61,022 nucleotides of DNA from contig DULZ01000026.1 in assembly GCA_012840125.1 (NCBI GenBank), forward strand, positions 1-61,022, in the 5' to 3' direction. Shown one piece after another: positions 16,201 through 25,104 of this stretch. Every line of letters begins with the position of its first letter. The first letter of the stretch is position 1. A program made the translations under genes and the position numbers. A model generated the notes under the pieces. It ran no database searches. It saw only the letters and a program-made list of their open reading frames with translations, and had not been told where the DNA came from. Source of the stretch: Clostridia bacterium (lineage in GTDB: Bacteria > Bacillota > DULZ01).

Positions 16201-16240
16201 GGCTGTAGGGGAGCCTATTCCCTTGCAGCCTCTTTTTTTT
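16201..16240 (+). terminator. Intrinsic terminator of the Mop-TrsS operon
   Basis: GGCTGTAGGGG (16201-16211) pairs with CCCTTGCAGCC (16220-16230), with two G-U pairs and an 8-nt loop, followed by TCTTTTTTTT. It begins 9 bases after the last stop codon. Confidence 0.85.
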
Positions 16241-16280
16241 GCCCGGGGACCGGATGCTTGGCAGGAGGGTAAGCTCCGGC

Positions 16281-16378
16281 TGGACAGGACGACCCTGGCT
16301 GTGTATAATGAGACCATGGGTGATTCCTCATTCAGTAGACATCATACCCGGCCGGGGAATGGTTCTTCCCAGGCCGGG
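16281..16378 (+). promoter_or_regulatory. Sigma-A promoter and leader hairpin of the MBL hydrolase gene
   Basis: TGGACA (16281-16286), 17 bases, TATAAT (16304-16309): a near-consensus promoter. The roughly 120-base leader contains a two-part stem, CCCGGCC (16347-16353) with GGCCGGG (16372-16378), and inside it GGGAA with TTCCC. No T-run follows, so the hairpin is not a terminator; its role is unknown. Confidence 0.6.
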
Positions 16379-16436
16379 GGATGCGGCGCTTTTACCCCAG
16401 AATGTCAACAATTAGGATAAGCCGGAGTTGATTATT

Positions 16437-17240
16437 ATGAAAAAACTGAAAATTGAGACACGCCGCGGCCTCCGCATGGCGGTGGGGAAAAGGTCTTTCG
16501 CCGGCTACAGCCTCAATACCTGCTCTTACTGGGTGGACGGGGTCATCGTGGATACGGGACCGCGCAGCTTAAGAGCGGGGTTTCGTGCTTTTCTTGCGGC
16601 ACAGCCGGTGGAAAAGGTGGTGCTGACCCACAGTCATGAGGATCACTGCGGCAACGCGGTTTTATTCAATGAAAAAGGCATACCCGTCTACCTGCACCCC
16701 GGTACCGTGGACCGGGCGGCGCAGCCGGTCCGGGTGCCTTTTTACCGCTGGGTTTTTTGGCGGCCCAGGTCCCCGTTTAAGGCGGAACCCTTGCCGGGGG
16801 CCATCGAAACCGCCCGGGGAAAACTGATCCAGGTGATCCCGGCGCCGGGACATGCGCCGGATCATGTGGCCTATCTGTATCCTGAAGAAGGCGTTTTATT
16901 TACCGGCGATTTATTCGTCAGCACCACTACCAAATTAGGCATGCGTGAGGAAGATTATGCTGCCTGGATGAACACCCTGGCAAAGCTGCTGGAGTATGAT
17001 TTTGACCTGATCTGCTGCGGTCATGCGGGGATGGTCCCCAACGGCAAGGAGATGCTGGCCAAGAAACTGCACAAGCTGCAGGAACTTAAGGAAAGCATCC
17101 TCCATCTGAAGGAAAAAGGGTGGAGTGACCGGGAGATCGAGAGAAAACTGTTTCCCCACACCAGGAAAGTGGAGCTCCTGTCCGGGGGAGAATGGGGTTC
17201 CATTCATATCGTCCGTGCCTTGATGAACACCGGCAAGTGA
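16437..17240 (+). CDS. MBL-fold metallo-hydrolase
   Basis: 267 residues from ATG 16437; a TTG three codons earlier is possible. The metal-binding motif HSHEDHCGN (HxHxDH) near residue 63, then APGHAPDH, FTGDLF and CGHAG supply the remaining ligands of a binuclear metallo-beta-lactamase-fold hydrolase. The subgroup resembles general thioester or lactone hydrolases (glyoxalase-II-like). The tail after residue 210 is helical and charged (KKLHKLQELKESILHLKEKG), as in several MBL proteins that end in a winged-helix-like domain. Substrate cannot be told. It is a single-gene unit with its own promoter and terminator. Confidence 0.8.
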   Translation: MKKLKIETRRGLRMAVGKRSFAGYSLNTCSYWVDGVIVDTGPRSLRAGFRAFLAAQPVEKVVLTHSHEDHCGNAVLFNEKGIPVYLHPGTVDRAAQPVRVPFYRWVFWRPRSPFKAEPLPGAIETARGKLIQVIPAPGHAPDHVAYLYPEEGVLFTGDLFVSTTTKLGMREEDYAAWMNTLAKLLEYDFDLICCGHAGMVPNGKEMLAKKLHKLQELKESILHLKEKGWSDREIERKLFPHTRKVELLSGGEWGSIHIVRALMNTGK

Positions 17241-17257
17241 GACCCCGGATCCGCGCC

Positions 17258-17287
17258 GGGGCAGGGGATTTCTCCCTGCCCCTTTTT
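17258..17287 (+). terminator. Intrinsic terminator after the MBL hydrolase
   Basis: GGGGCAGGG (17258-17266), loop GATTTCT, CCCTGCCCC (17274-17282), then TTTTT: a perfect 9-bp GC-rich stem with a U-tract. Confidence 0.85.
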
Positions 17288-17344
17288 GCCATGGTTGTGC
17301 TATCATTTTATATAGGATTTGTCGAAACCCTTATTGTAATCAAC

Positions 17345-18964
17345 ATGGAAAGGAAGCGCAGGACATTGTTTGAACTGGTCATTACCAATGGACTGGTACT
17401 GGACGGAACAGGTAGGGAAGCACAACCGGTGGATGTGGCGGTGGACCGGGGCAAAATAGCAGCCCTGGGCGCCAACTTGGCGGCCCAAGCCGCCCGGGTG
17501 ATCGATGCGGGAGGTCAGTTCGTCACCCCGGGTTTTATCGATATTCATAGCCACGGGGACTTGATGCCTTTTATGGGGCCTCCCGTTCGTTACGCCAAGA
17601 TCCTGCAGGGGGTAACGACGGAAGTCACCGGCCAGTGCGGTTTGGGTGTGGCTCCTTATTTAAAAGATACCATGGCGGGCTGGCGGGAATACCTTACCCC
17701 CATCACCGGCAATCCCGGCGACGAGCTGTGGGACTGGCCGTCCTTCGGGGATTATCTGGAGGCACTGAGGAAAGCCTCTTTACCCGCCAATATGGCTCCC
17801 CTGGTTTCTCATGGGGCCATCAGAGCCCAAGTCCTGGGCTTGGGTGACGTCCAGCCCACCGGGAAAGACCTGGAGCGCATGGGCGCCATCCTGAAGGACA
17901 GCTTTGAGGCCGGGGCTTTTGGTATTTCCTTTGGCCTGGCTTATGTGCCGGGGGTTTTTGCCCCGGCGGAAGAGGTGCTGGCTTTGGCCAGAATCGCGGC
18001 TGCTTATGATAAAGTGATGATGGTCCACATCCGGAATCACGGGAGGCTGGTGGAGCAGTCCCTCCGGGAAGTGCTGGAGATCGCCCGCGAAACCGGGGTG
18101 AGGCTGCAGATCTCCCATCTGAAATCCTATGCCAACCGCCGGTACGGGGTGGAGGCCGACCGGCTGATTGCCCCGGTGGAGGAAGCCAAGCAGCAGGGGG
18201 TGGATGTGGCTTTCGATGAGCACCCCTATACGGCTGGGAGCACCACCCTGTCCCAAATCCTGCCTCCCTGGGCCAAGGAGGGAGGGGGCGCCCGCATCGT
18301 GGAGAGACTGGGGGACCCGGCGGTGGTGGCGGCCGTCAAGGAGGCCATTGAGCGGGTGGATCAGGACCACTGGGACAATTACGTGGGCATGATCGGCTGG
18401 GACAATGTGCTGGTGAGTTCGGTGTGCTGCCCGGAAAACAGGGAGTACCAGGGAAAAAGCATCGCGGAGATCGCCCGGCTGCGGGGCGAGACAGAGATGG
18501 AGGCGGCGATATATTTGCTCACCAGCGAAAAGGCTGAATGCGGGATGGTTATGCGGGACGTTTTCGCCGAAGCAGACAACCGGCTGCTGATCCGGCATCC
18601 CCTCTGCCAGATCGGTTCCGACGGATTGCCGACCGGGAACCCTCACCCGCGGCTCTACAGCGCTTTCCCGAAATACCTGGCCCACTACATCCGGGATCTA
18701 AAGCTTTTGGATTGGCCGGAAGGGATCAAGAAAATTACGAAGGACGCCGCCGACCGGGCCGGGATCAAAGACCGGGGTACCATTACGGTGGGGAAGAGGG
18801 CGGATCTGGTCATCTTTGATCCTGATCAAATCCGGGACCGGGAAGATTACCTGCGCCCGGAGCGAGTGCCGGCAGGGATTAGTTATGTGTTCGTCAATGG
18901 GAACATTGCTGTTGCCCATGGACAGGTGGCCTGCGATCACGGCGGGCAGGTTTTGGGTATGTAA
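17345..18964 (+). CDS. N-acyl-D-amino-acid deacylase family amidohydrolase
   Basis: 539 residues from ATG 17345. Neither this ATG nor the TTG at 17366 (AGGA about 11 bases before) has an ideal ribosome site, so the start is uncertain. The amidohydrolase metal site begins with GFIDIHSHGD, with further motifs VHIRNHG and LQISHLKSY; the C-terminus has GKRADLVIFDP, where the small beta-domain closes. Length and motifs match D-aminoacylase/dihydroorotase-like enzymes that release D-amino acids or process N-acyl or cyclic amides. It is followed after 28 bases by a substrate-binding lipoprotein and a two-component system, which may sense the substrate or product (inference). Confidence 0.78.
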   Translation: MERKRRTLFELVITNGLVLDGTGREAQPVDVAVDRGKIAALGANLAAQAARVIDAGGQFVTPGFIDIHSHGDLMPFMGPPVRYAKILQGVTTEVTGQCGLGVAPYLKDTMAGWREYLTPITGNPGDELWDWPSFGDYLEALRKASLPANMAPLVSHGAIRAQVLGLGDVQPTGKDLERMGAILKDSFEAGAFGISFGLAYVPGVFAPAEEVLALARIAAAYDKVMMVHIRNHGRLVEQSLREVLEIARETGVRLQISHLKSYANRRYGVEADRLIAPVEEAKQQGVDVAFDEHPYTAGSTTLSQILPPWAKEGGGARIVERLGDPAVVAAVKEAIERVDQDHWDNYVGMIGWDNVLVSSVCCPENREYQGKSIAEIARLRGETEMEAAIYLLTSEKAECGMVMRDVFAEADNRLLIRHPLCQIGSDGLPTGNPHPRLYSAFPKYLAHYIRDLKLLDWPEGIKKITKDAADRAGIKDRGTITVGKRADLVIFDPDQIRDREDYLRPERVPAGISYVFVNGNIAVAHGQVACDHGGQVLGM

Positions 18965-18992
18965 GTGTGGCGTGTCACAATGAGGTGCGAGC

Positions 18993-20009
18993 ATGAAACG
19001 ATTTAAGGTGTGGCTGGTGCTCCTGCTGGTGGTGGCCCTGGTGCCCGGTTGTGGTTTGGCCACCGGCGCCGGGCCGGACCGGCCTATCCACCGGGTGGGA
19101 GTGCTGGTAGGGACTGATTTCCGGTTGGCTAAGGTGGAGGGTCTGCTGGACGGCCTGCCGGTTTACGGGTATGTGCCCGGGGAGAATGTGGAACTGGTCA
19201 TCAAGAACGCGCAAGGGGACAATAGCCAATTGGGGCGCCTAGCCCAAGAATTGGCCGATGCCGGGGTCGAAGTGATCGCGACTGCCGGCCGGGTGGAGAC
19301 GGAGGCGGCCAAGGAAGCGGTGCAGGCAGCGGGTATCCCCATCGTTTTCATGGGGCTGACGGGCCTTAGAGAAGAAGGGCTGGTGCAGGACCTGCTGCAT
19401 CCCAAAGAAGGCCTCACCGGGGTGCATAATGATCATGCCGCTTTGTCGGGCAAAAGGTTAGAGTTGTTAGTCAAATTGCTGCCCGGGATCAAGAAAGTCC
19501 TGGTGCTCTATGATCCCCAGGTGGTACCCACCCGGGAGGCTTTGAGAGCCACCAGGGCAGCGGCGGAGAAAACAGGCACCGGGATTGTCGAGGCTCCGGT
19601 GACCACCCCGCAGGATATTGAAGCGGTGCTGGATCGGGTGGAAGGGGAAGTGCAGGGAATTCTTCTTTTGCCCAGCGTCTTCCTGGAAAGTACCGGAGCC
19701 CGGGCCCTGGCGCCCCTAGCCTTGAAACTGGGGCTGCCGGTGATGGGGGTGGAATACTCGGAAGAGGTGCAGGGGCTGTTTGCTATTTACGGGATTACTC
19801 CCTATGACCAGGGTTACCAGGCGGCCCGGATCCTGGCCAAGGTCTTATCGGGGCACCGGGCCGGGGATATTCCCGTGGAACCGCCGTCGGTGCTAAAACT
19901 GACGGTGAACCTGGAGGTGGCGGCCCAACTGGGCTTAAGCCCGGATCCGCTGCTGCTTGGCTTTGCGGACCTGATCTGCGGGGAAGGAGGCGATAGCCTT
20001 GACCCGTAA
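18993..20009 (+). CDS. ABC-type substrate-binding lipoprotein (TrpX/PF04392-like), probable sensor partner
   Basis: 338 residues. A basic start, a hydrophobic core and VPGC at residues 17-20 form a lipoprotein signal, so the protein is anchored outside the membrane. The rest is a two-lobe periplasmic-binding fold like the TrpX family (VGVLVGTD..., AGIPIVFMGLTG, KVLVLYDP, PVMGVEYSEEVQGLFAIYGITPYDQGYQAARI). No ABC permease or ATPase gene is near. Instead its end overlaps the start of a histidine kinase by 11 bases. This suggests that it hands ligand information to the kinase rather than importing it. Start ATG 18993 follows GAGGTG. Confidence 0.78.
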   Translation: MKRFKVWLVLLLVVALVPGCGLATGAGPDRPIHRVGVLVGTDFRLAKVEGLLDGLPVYGYVPGENVELVIKNAQGDNSQLGRLAQELADAGVEVIATAGRVETEAAKEAVQAAGIPIVFMGLTGLREEGLVQDLLHPKEGLTGVHNDHAALSGKRLELLVKLLPGIKKVLVLYDPQVVPTREALRATRAAAEKTGTGIVEAPVTTPQDIEAVLDRVEGEVQGILLLPSVFLESTGARALAPLALKLGLPVMGVEYSEEVQGLFAIYGITPYDQGYQAARILAKVLSGHRAGDIPVEPPSVLKLTVNLEVAAQLGLSPDPLLLGFADLICGEGGDSLDP

Positions 20010-21849
20010 AGGGATCATGTCCTGGTGGCACAGCATCAGATTTCGCTTGCTGGCTTTCGGGGTGCTGATGTCGATTGTTCCCTTGACGGCCCTGGGGTAT
20101 TTCAACGTACAGGCGGCCGGGCGGAATTTGGAGCACACTATCAGCCGCCAGATGGAGATCAACGTTCAGCGGTTGGCGGCAGACCTGGAGTCCTTAATCG
20201 GAGGCGAGCTGGCCACTGTCGCCACCCTGGCCAAAGTGGTGGAACCGGGACTGGTTTCCGGCAGCCGGGACCGGCAGGAGGGGATGCTCTATACCTTGTT
20301 GAAGGAGGCCCCGTCCCTTGAGGATATTTCCCTGGTGGATCACCGGGGAGTGGAAATAGCCCGTGCTTCCCGCCGGCAAGTAGTAGGCCGGGAATACCGG
20401 CATTTGGGCGGTATGGAGCCGGTGAAGCAGTTATTAGCCGGGAATGATGCCTGGAGCCGCACTTTCATCGACAGTTACGGCCAAGTGCGCCTGGAAAAGG
20501 CCGTTCCCATCCGGCAAAAGGAAACTGGAGTGATCCTGGGCGGTTTTGTGGCGGAAATAAGCCTGCGCGGGGTGATGCATGAGCTGACGAAAAGGCAGCC
20601 GGAACACCAGGGGCGGGTTTTTGTAGTGAACCACCGGGGACAACTGGTGGGACACGAGGATTTCAGCCAAGTCCTGGCGCAGAGAGATGTGCGGCCCAGC
20701 CTGGCGGTGAAGGAGTTTTTGGCGGGCAGCCAAAGCCCCGGGGAAAACCGGGCCCGCCGTTATCTGGGCTACGACGGGGTAGAAGTGCTGGGGGTGTGGG
20801 CTCCGGTGCCCAGCCTGGGCTGGGCGGTGGTGCAAGAAATGCCGGTGGCCCAGGCCTTCCAGCCGGTGCACCGGCTGGCGAGCCGGTTGGCGCTGGGCGG
20901 CCTGGCCCTGGTAGCAGTGGTGACTTCTTTAAGCATCTTCTTCGGGGTCCGCTTCAGTCGTTCCCTGGAAAAACTGGAAAAAGGGGTGGAGGAGATCAGG
21001 AAAGGCAATCTCCGTCATCCCATACCCGTGGAAGGGAAAGATGAATTAACCAGCCTGGCGGAGACCATCAACCGGATGCGGGAAGAACTGCTCCTGCGCC
21101 GGCAGCAGGAAGAGGCTCTGTGGCAAGCGGAGAAATTATCATCGTTGGGGCTGCTGGCCTCGGGGGTGGCCCATGAAGTGAATAATCCCCTGGGTATCAT
21201 GCTGGCCCATGCCCAGGACCTGAAGGAGCGGCTGCCGGAGGAAGGGCAGGCCTTAATGGAAAGCGGTGAGCTGGAGGAGTATTTGGACACCATTATCCGC
21301 CAAACGAAGCGATGCAAGGAAATTACCGGCAGTTTGCTTAGTTTTGCCGGGTACCGGCAGGGAGGCCGGGTAGAGGTGGAACTGGGGGAGGCTTTGGCAG
21401 CCACGCTAAAACTGCTGGAATTCCGGCTGCGCAAGCAAGGGATCCAGCTGGGCCTGTCGCTCCCTGCCGGTCTTCCCCGGGTGATGGTGCAAAAAGGCGA
21501 GCTCCAGCAGGTTTTTCTCAATATCTTGACGAATGCGATGGATGCCATGCCCCATGGAGGAAGGCTGTCCATCGAAGGAACCGTGGCCGGGGGGGAACTG
21601 GTCCTGGCCGTGGCTGATGAAGGAGTAGGTATCAAAGAAGAGGACTTGCGGTCCGTTTTTGATCCTTTTTACACTACGAAAGCCCCCGGTCAGGGTACCG
21701 GGCTGGGGTTGCCCATTTCCTACAGCATCATGCAAAGGCTGGGGGGTAAGATCCGGGTGGAAAGCACTTTCGGGCGAGGCACCACGGTGTATCTTCATTT
21801 TCCGCTGCCTGAGGAGGGACAAGATGAAACCGGCTATCCTGGTAGTTGA
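19999..21849 (+). CDS. Sensor histidine kinase with extracellular Cache-type domain
   Basis: 616 residues. TTG 19999 is chosen because AAGGAGG lies 9 bases upstream. Layout: membrane segment near residues 15-35, an extracellular sensing region of about 250 residues (double-Cache-like), a second membrane segment near 300-320, HAMP, a HisKA box with phosphoacceptor His392 in VAHEVNNPLG, and a HATPase domain (N box NILTNAMDAMP, G1 DEGVGI, G2 GTGLGLPIS). The HEVNNPLG box is the NtrB/AtoS/DctB type that partners NtrC-like regulators; such a regulator follows with a 26-base overlap. The preceding lipoprotein may be its ligand receptor. Confidence 0.88.
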   Translation: MTRKGIMSWWHSIRFRLLAFGVLMSIVPLTALGYFNVQAAGRNLEHTISRQMEINVQRLAADLESLIGGELATVATLAKVVEPGLVSGSRDRQEGMLYTLLKEAPSLEDISLVDHRGVEIARASRRQVVGREYRHLGGMEPVKQLLAGNDAWSRTFIDSYGQVRLEKAVPIRQKETGVILGGFVAEISLRGVMHELTKRQPEHQGRVFVVNHRGQLVGHEDFSQVLAQRDVRPSLAVKEFLAGSQSPGENRARRYLGYDGVEVLGVWAPVPSLGWAVVQEMPVAQAFQPVHRLASRLALGGLALVAVVTSLSIFFGVRFSRSLEKLEKGVEEIRKGNLRHPIPVEGKDELTSLAETINRMREELLLRRQQEEALWQAEKLSSLGLLASGVAHEVNNPLGIMLAHAQDLKERLPEEGQALMESGELEEYLDTIIRQTKRCKEITGSLLSFAGYRQGGRVEVELGEALAATLKLLEFRLRKQGIQLGLSLPAGLPRVMVQKGELQQVFLNILTNAMDAMPHGGRLSIEGTVAGGELVLAVADEGVGIKEEDLRSVFDPFYTTKAPGQGTGLGLPISYSIMQRLGGKIRVESTFGRGTTVYLHFPLPEEGQDETGYPGS

Positions 21850-23155
21850 TGATGAAGCGGATTTCCGGGACTTAATGGTGAAAAGGTTAACCAGAAAGGG
21901 ATACGGTGTCAGCGGTGCCGCCTGCGGCGAGGAGGCTTTGGCCCTGATCCGGGACCGGATGTTCGAGGTGGCCCTGGTGGACCTGAAAATGCCGGGCATG
22001 GACGGATTGGAGCTTTTGGGACATCTGCGGACCGTGTCCCAGGAGACGGAAGTAATCATTCTCACCGGTCACGGGACCACCGAGACGGCGGTGGAAGCCA
22101 TGAAAATGGGCGCCTATGACTATTTGACGAAGCCCGTGGACCTGCAGGAATTGCAAGTGCTCATAGAAAAGGCGGTGGAAAAGGCCGCTTTAAGGAAAAA
22201 GAATTTTGGCTTGACGGCGGCGCTGGTCAGGGAGCACAGCGGCAGTTTTCACGGCATGCTCGGTAATTCCCCGGCCATGGTGCGGCTGCGCACCTTGATC
22301 AGCAAGGTGGCGGACAGTCCCAGTCCGGTCCTGGTAGAAGGAGAAAGCGGTACCGGCAAAGAAATGGTCTCCCGGGCCTTGCACTTTACCAGCCGCCGGG
22401 CTAAAGCGCCCTTTATCGTGGTGAACTGCGGTGCTCTGCCGGAGCAGCTGATGGAGAGCGAGTTGTTCGGTCATGCGAAAGGGGCTTTCACCGGGGCCCA
22501 GTCCACCAAGCCGGGGCTGGTGGAAATGGCCGACGGGGGCAGCCTCTTTTTGGATGAGATCGGGGAGATGCCCCTGGGGCTGCAGGCCAAGCTCCTGCGT
22601 TTCCTGGAAAGCGGGGAGTTTCGCCGGGTGGGTGATACCCGCCTGCGCTGGGTACAGACTCGCATCATCGCCGCCACCAACCGGAATTTGCAGCAGGAAG
22701 TGGAGGCAGGGAATTTCCGCGAGGATTTGTTCTACCGCCTGGCGGTGGTGAAAATTTATGTGCCTCCGCTCAGGGAGCGCAAGGAAGATGTACCCCTGCT
22801 GGCTAATTTCTTTTTAAAAAGAAAATACCCGGACAAGGAATTTGCCCCGGCGGCGCTGGAAGCGCTGCAAGCATACGATTATCCGGGCAATGTCCGGGAA
22901 CTGGCCAATCTGGTGGAACGAGGGGCGCTGCTGTGCGAAGGGAATCTCATCCAGGTGGAAGACATGTTTGGCGCCGGTGTTCATCCAACGGCCGGCAACC
23001 GGCGACTCGAGACCCTGGAAGAATTGGAAAAACGCCATATCAAGCTGGTCCTGGATTATACCGGTTGGGATAAGAAGACGGCGGCGGAAATCCTGGGCAT
23101 CAGCCTGCGCAGCCTGTACCGGAAAATAGAGGCTTATGGTCTGCATACCGGGTGA
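21824..23155 (+). CDS. NtrC-family sigma-54 response regulator
   Basis: 443 residues from ATG 21824 (GAGGAGG 6 bases upstream, inside the kinase gene). Receiver domain with acidic pocket VVDDE, phosphoacceptor Asp53 (VDLKMPG) and Lys in TKP; AAA+ domain with Walker A GESGTGKE, the GAFTGA loop near residue 220 that contacts sigma-54, and Walker B LFLDEIGEM; a C-terminal Fis-type helix-turn-helix (KKTAAEILGISLRSLYRKI). The partner is the upstream kinase. Its targets could include the sigma-54 promoters at 25105 or 38844, but the regulator encoded next is an equal candidate. Confidence 0.92.
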   Translation: MKPAILVVDDEADFRDLMVKRLTRKGYGVSGAACGEEALALIRDRMFEVALVDLKMPGMDGLELLGHLRTVSQETEVIILTGHGTTETAVEAMKMGAYDYLTKPVDLQELQVLIEKAVEKAALRKKNFGLTAALVREHSGSFHGMLGNSPAMVRLRTLISKVADSPSPVLVEGESGTGKEMVSRALHFTSRRAKAPFIVVNCGALPEQLMESELFGHAKGAFTGAQSTKPGLVEMADGGSLFLDEIGEMPLGLQAKLLRFLESGEFRRVGDTRLRWVQTRIIAATNRNLQQEVEAGNFREDLFYRLAVVKIYVPPLRERKEDVPLLANFFLKRKYPDKEFAPAALEALQAYDYPGNVRELANLVERGALLCEGNLIQVEDMFGAGVHPTAGNRRLETLEELEKRHIKLVLDYTGWDKKTAAEILGISLRSLYRKIEAYGLHTG

Positions 23156-23168
23156 CGGGGTGGGAAAA

Positions 23169-24887
23169 GTGATTGATATTTATGATATCTTAAACAGTAC
23201 CAGCAATTCTATCATTGCCATTGACAAAGAGGGCATGATTATTTACTGTAATAAAAAGCTGGCGGATTTTATCGGGCTTCCCGAACACGGGGTATTAGGG
23301 AGGCATGTGCTGGAGTTTTTCCCGAAAACCGGTATCCTGGAGGTCCTGCAAGAAGGCGTGCCGCAGCTGGGGCGCCGGTTGAAACTGAAAGACGGCGTCT
23401 ATATCACCAACCGGGATCCCATCAAGAAAAACGGTGAAATCCTGGGCGCCGTGGCCGTCTTTCATGATATTACTAACCTGCAGGTGCTGATTAACGAACT
23501 GCACAGCGAAAACGAGCGGGTGCGGGAACTGCAGGAAAGGCTGCACACGATTTTGGAGCTTTCCTCCGACGGGATTATTGCCGTCAACAAGAATAACATT
23601 GTCACCATGGCCAACCAGGCTTTTGCCAGGCTGTTGGACAAGAATGCCTCTGATTTAATCGGTCGGAATATTTATGATTGTTATCCTAATCCCAAGTTCC
23701 CGGAAGTGATGCAAACGGGGGTGCCGGAATACGGTTATGTCACCGAACTAAACGGTCACCATATTATTGCCAACCGGGTGCCCATCAAGAAAAACGGGGA
23801 AATTGTCGGGGCCCTGGGCGTGGTGGCTTTTAAAGATGTGGATGACCTCTACGCCCTGGCCCAGAAAGTGGACCGGCTCCGGGAGGAGCTGGCATATTAC
23901 AAGGACGAACTGGAGCGGGTGCGGAAGGAGAGGTTCGGCCTGGACCGGATCATTGGGGAGGCCCCGGGTATGCGGATGCTGAAACAAATGGTGCGCCGGG
24001 TGGCCCAGACCTGCTCCACCGTGCTCATCCGCGGGGAAAGCGGTACCGGCAAGGAACTTTTTGCCCATGCCCTGCACCTGGAAAGCAAGCGCCGGGGGGA
24101 GCCTTTTATCAGAGTCAACTGCGCTGCCATTCCGGAGAACCTGCTGGAGTCGGAACTCTTCGGTTACGTGGAAGGGGCTTTTACCGGAGCCAAAAAAGGA
24201 GGGCAAATCGGCAAGTTCGAGTTGGCCCATAAAGGAACCATTTTCCTGGATGAGATCGGGGACATGTCTCCCCACATGCAAGCCAAGCTCCTGCGCGTGC
24301 TGCAGGACAAGACCATTGAAAGGTTGGGGGAGGGGATTCCCCGGCAGGTGGATGTGCGGGTGGTGGCGGCCACCAACCGTAATCTGGAGGAACTCATGGC
24401 CAATCACCATTTCCGGGAGGACTTGTATTACCGCTTAACCGTCGTGGTCTTAAATGTCCCCCCTCTGCGGGAGCGGAAGGAAGACATTCCCCTGCTGGCC
24501 GGGCATTTCATTAAGCAGTTCAACCGGCAGTTCGGGCTGAGGGTGGAGGGGCTGGCACCGGAAGTGCTGGATTTGTTCCGGCGCTATGATTGGCCCGGCA
24601 ATGTCAGGGAACTGCAAAACGTGATTGAGCGGGCTTTTAACTTGATGGACGGCCCGGTCATTGAGCTCAAGCACCTGCCCCTTTACCTGGTGGAAAAAAG
24701 CAGCCGCGCCCGGGTAAACGCCGCCATTGCCAGGGGCCTGCCCTATGCCATGGCCCAGCTGGAAAAAGAAGCGATTACCGAGGCCTTGAAGCTGACGAAA
24801 GGCAACCGTAATAAAGCCCCCTCCCTGTTGAACATCTCCCGGGCCAGCCTGTTCAACAAAATCAAGCGATACGGGATTAAGGGCTAA
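23169..24887 (+). CDS. PAS-domain sigma-54-dependent activator
   Basis: 572 residues if GTG 23169 is used; GTG 23160 and ATG 23136 are alternatives and the ribosome site (GGGGTGGG) favours 23160 or 23169. Two PAS domains near residues 5-110 and 125-235 (each with the same IKKNGEI(L/V)GA segment) are joined by a coiled-coil linker. Then comes an AAA+ domain with Walker A GESGTGKE near residue 290 and an intact GAFTGA near 336, and a Fis-type helix-turn-helix (ALKLTKGNRNKAPSLLNISRASLFNKI). It belongs to the RocR/BkdR-like group that governs amino-acid or acid catabolism in Gram-positives. It lies directly before a sigma-54 promoter with three palindromes, so it is the likely activator of the acyl-CoA operon. 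Confidence 0.9.
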   Translation: MIDIYDILNSTSNSIIAIDKEGMIIYCNKKLADFIGLPEHGVLGRHVLEFFPKTGILEVLQEGVPQLGRRLKLKDGVYITNRDPIKKNGEILGAVAVFHDITNLQVLINELHSENERVRELQERLHTILELSSDGIIAVNKNNIVTMANQAFARLLDKNASDLIGRNIYDCYPNPKFPEVMQTGVPEYGYVTELNGHHIIANRVPIKKNGEIVGALGVVAFKDVDDLYALAQKVDRLREELAYYKDELERVRKERFGLDRIIGEAPGMRMLKQMVRRVAQTCSTVLIRGESGTGKELFAHALHLESKRRGEPFIRVNCAAIPENLLESELFGYVEGAFTGAKKGGQIGKFELAHKGTIFLDEIGDMSPHMQAKLLRVLQDKTIERLGEGIPRQVDVRVVAATNRNLEELMANHHFREDLYYRLTVVVLNVPPLRERKEDIPLLAGHFIKQFNRQFGLRVEGLAPEVLDLFRRYDWPGNVRELQNVIERAFNLMDGPVIELKHLPLYLVEKSSRARVNAAIARGLPYAMAQLEKEAITEALKLTKGNRNKAPSLLNISRASLFNKIKRYGIKG

Positions 24888-24900
24888 CCCCGGGAGAACC

Positions 24901-25004
24901 GTCTAAAATTTAGACCGGTCCAAATCTTAGACTCCAGTCCGGCGGTTTGTTTTGTACCCGGTCCGTTTATCCCTTTGCCGTTGATTGCGGTCTAAAATTT
25001 GGAC
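24901..25004. promoter_or_regulatory. Three upstream activator sites (15-bp palindromes)
   Basis: GTCTAAAATTTAGAC at 24901-24915 is a perfect 7+1+7 palindrome. GTCCAAATCTTAGAC at 24918-24932 matches it at 12 of 15 positions, and GTCTAAAATTTGGAC at 24990-25004 at 14 of 15. The first two centres are 17 bp apart; the third is about 135 bp before the CoA-transferase predicted start of transcription. Repeated palindromes at this distance from a -24/-12 promoter are what a hexameric sigma-54 activator binds. Confidence 0.75.
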
Positions 25005-25104
25005 CGGCCCGGTAAAAGCAATTTGGCTCGGAAATAAACTGAAAATTCCCCTAAATCCAGCAATACCAAAGATTCGTGTTAGTTAGTGTTTTAACAAAAC
25101 TCCG

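Noticed and set aside
17780-18685. 301-codon open frame on the minus strand
   Set aside because: Antisense to the D-aminoacylase-like gene; composition is typical of a shadow frame and no family is recognisable.
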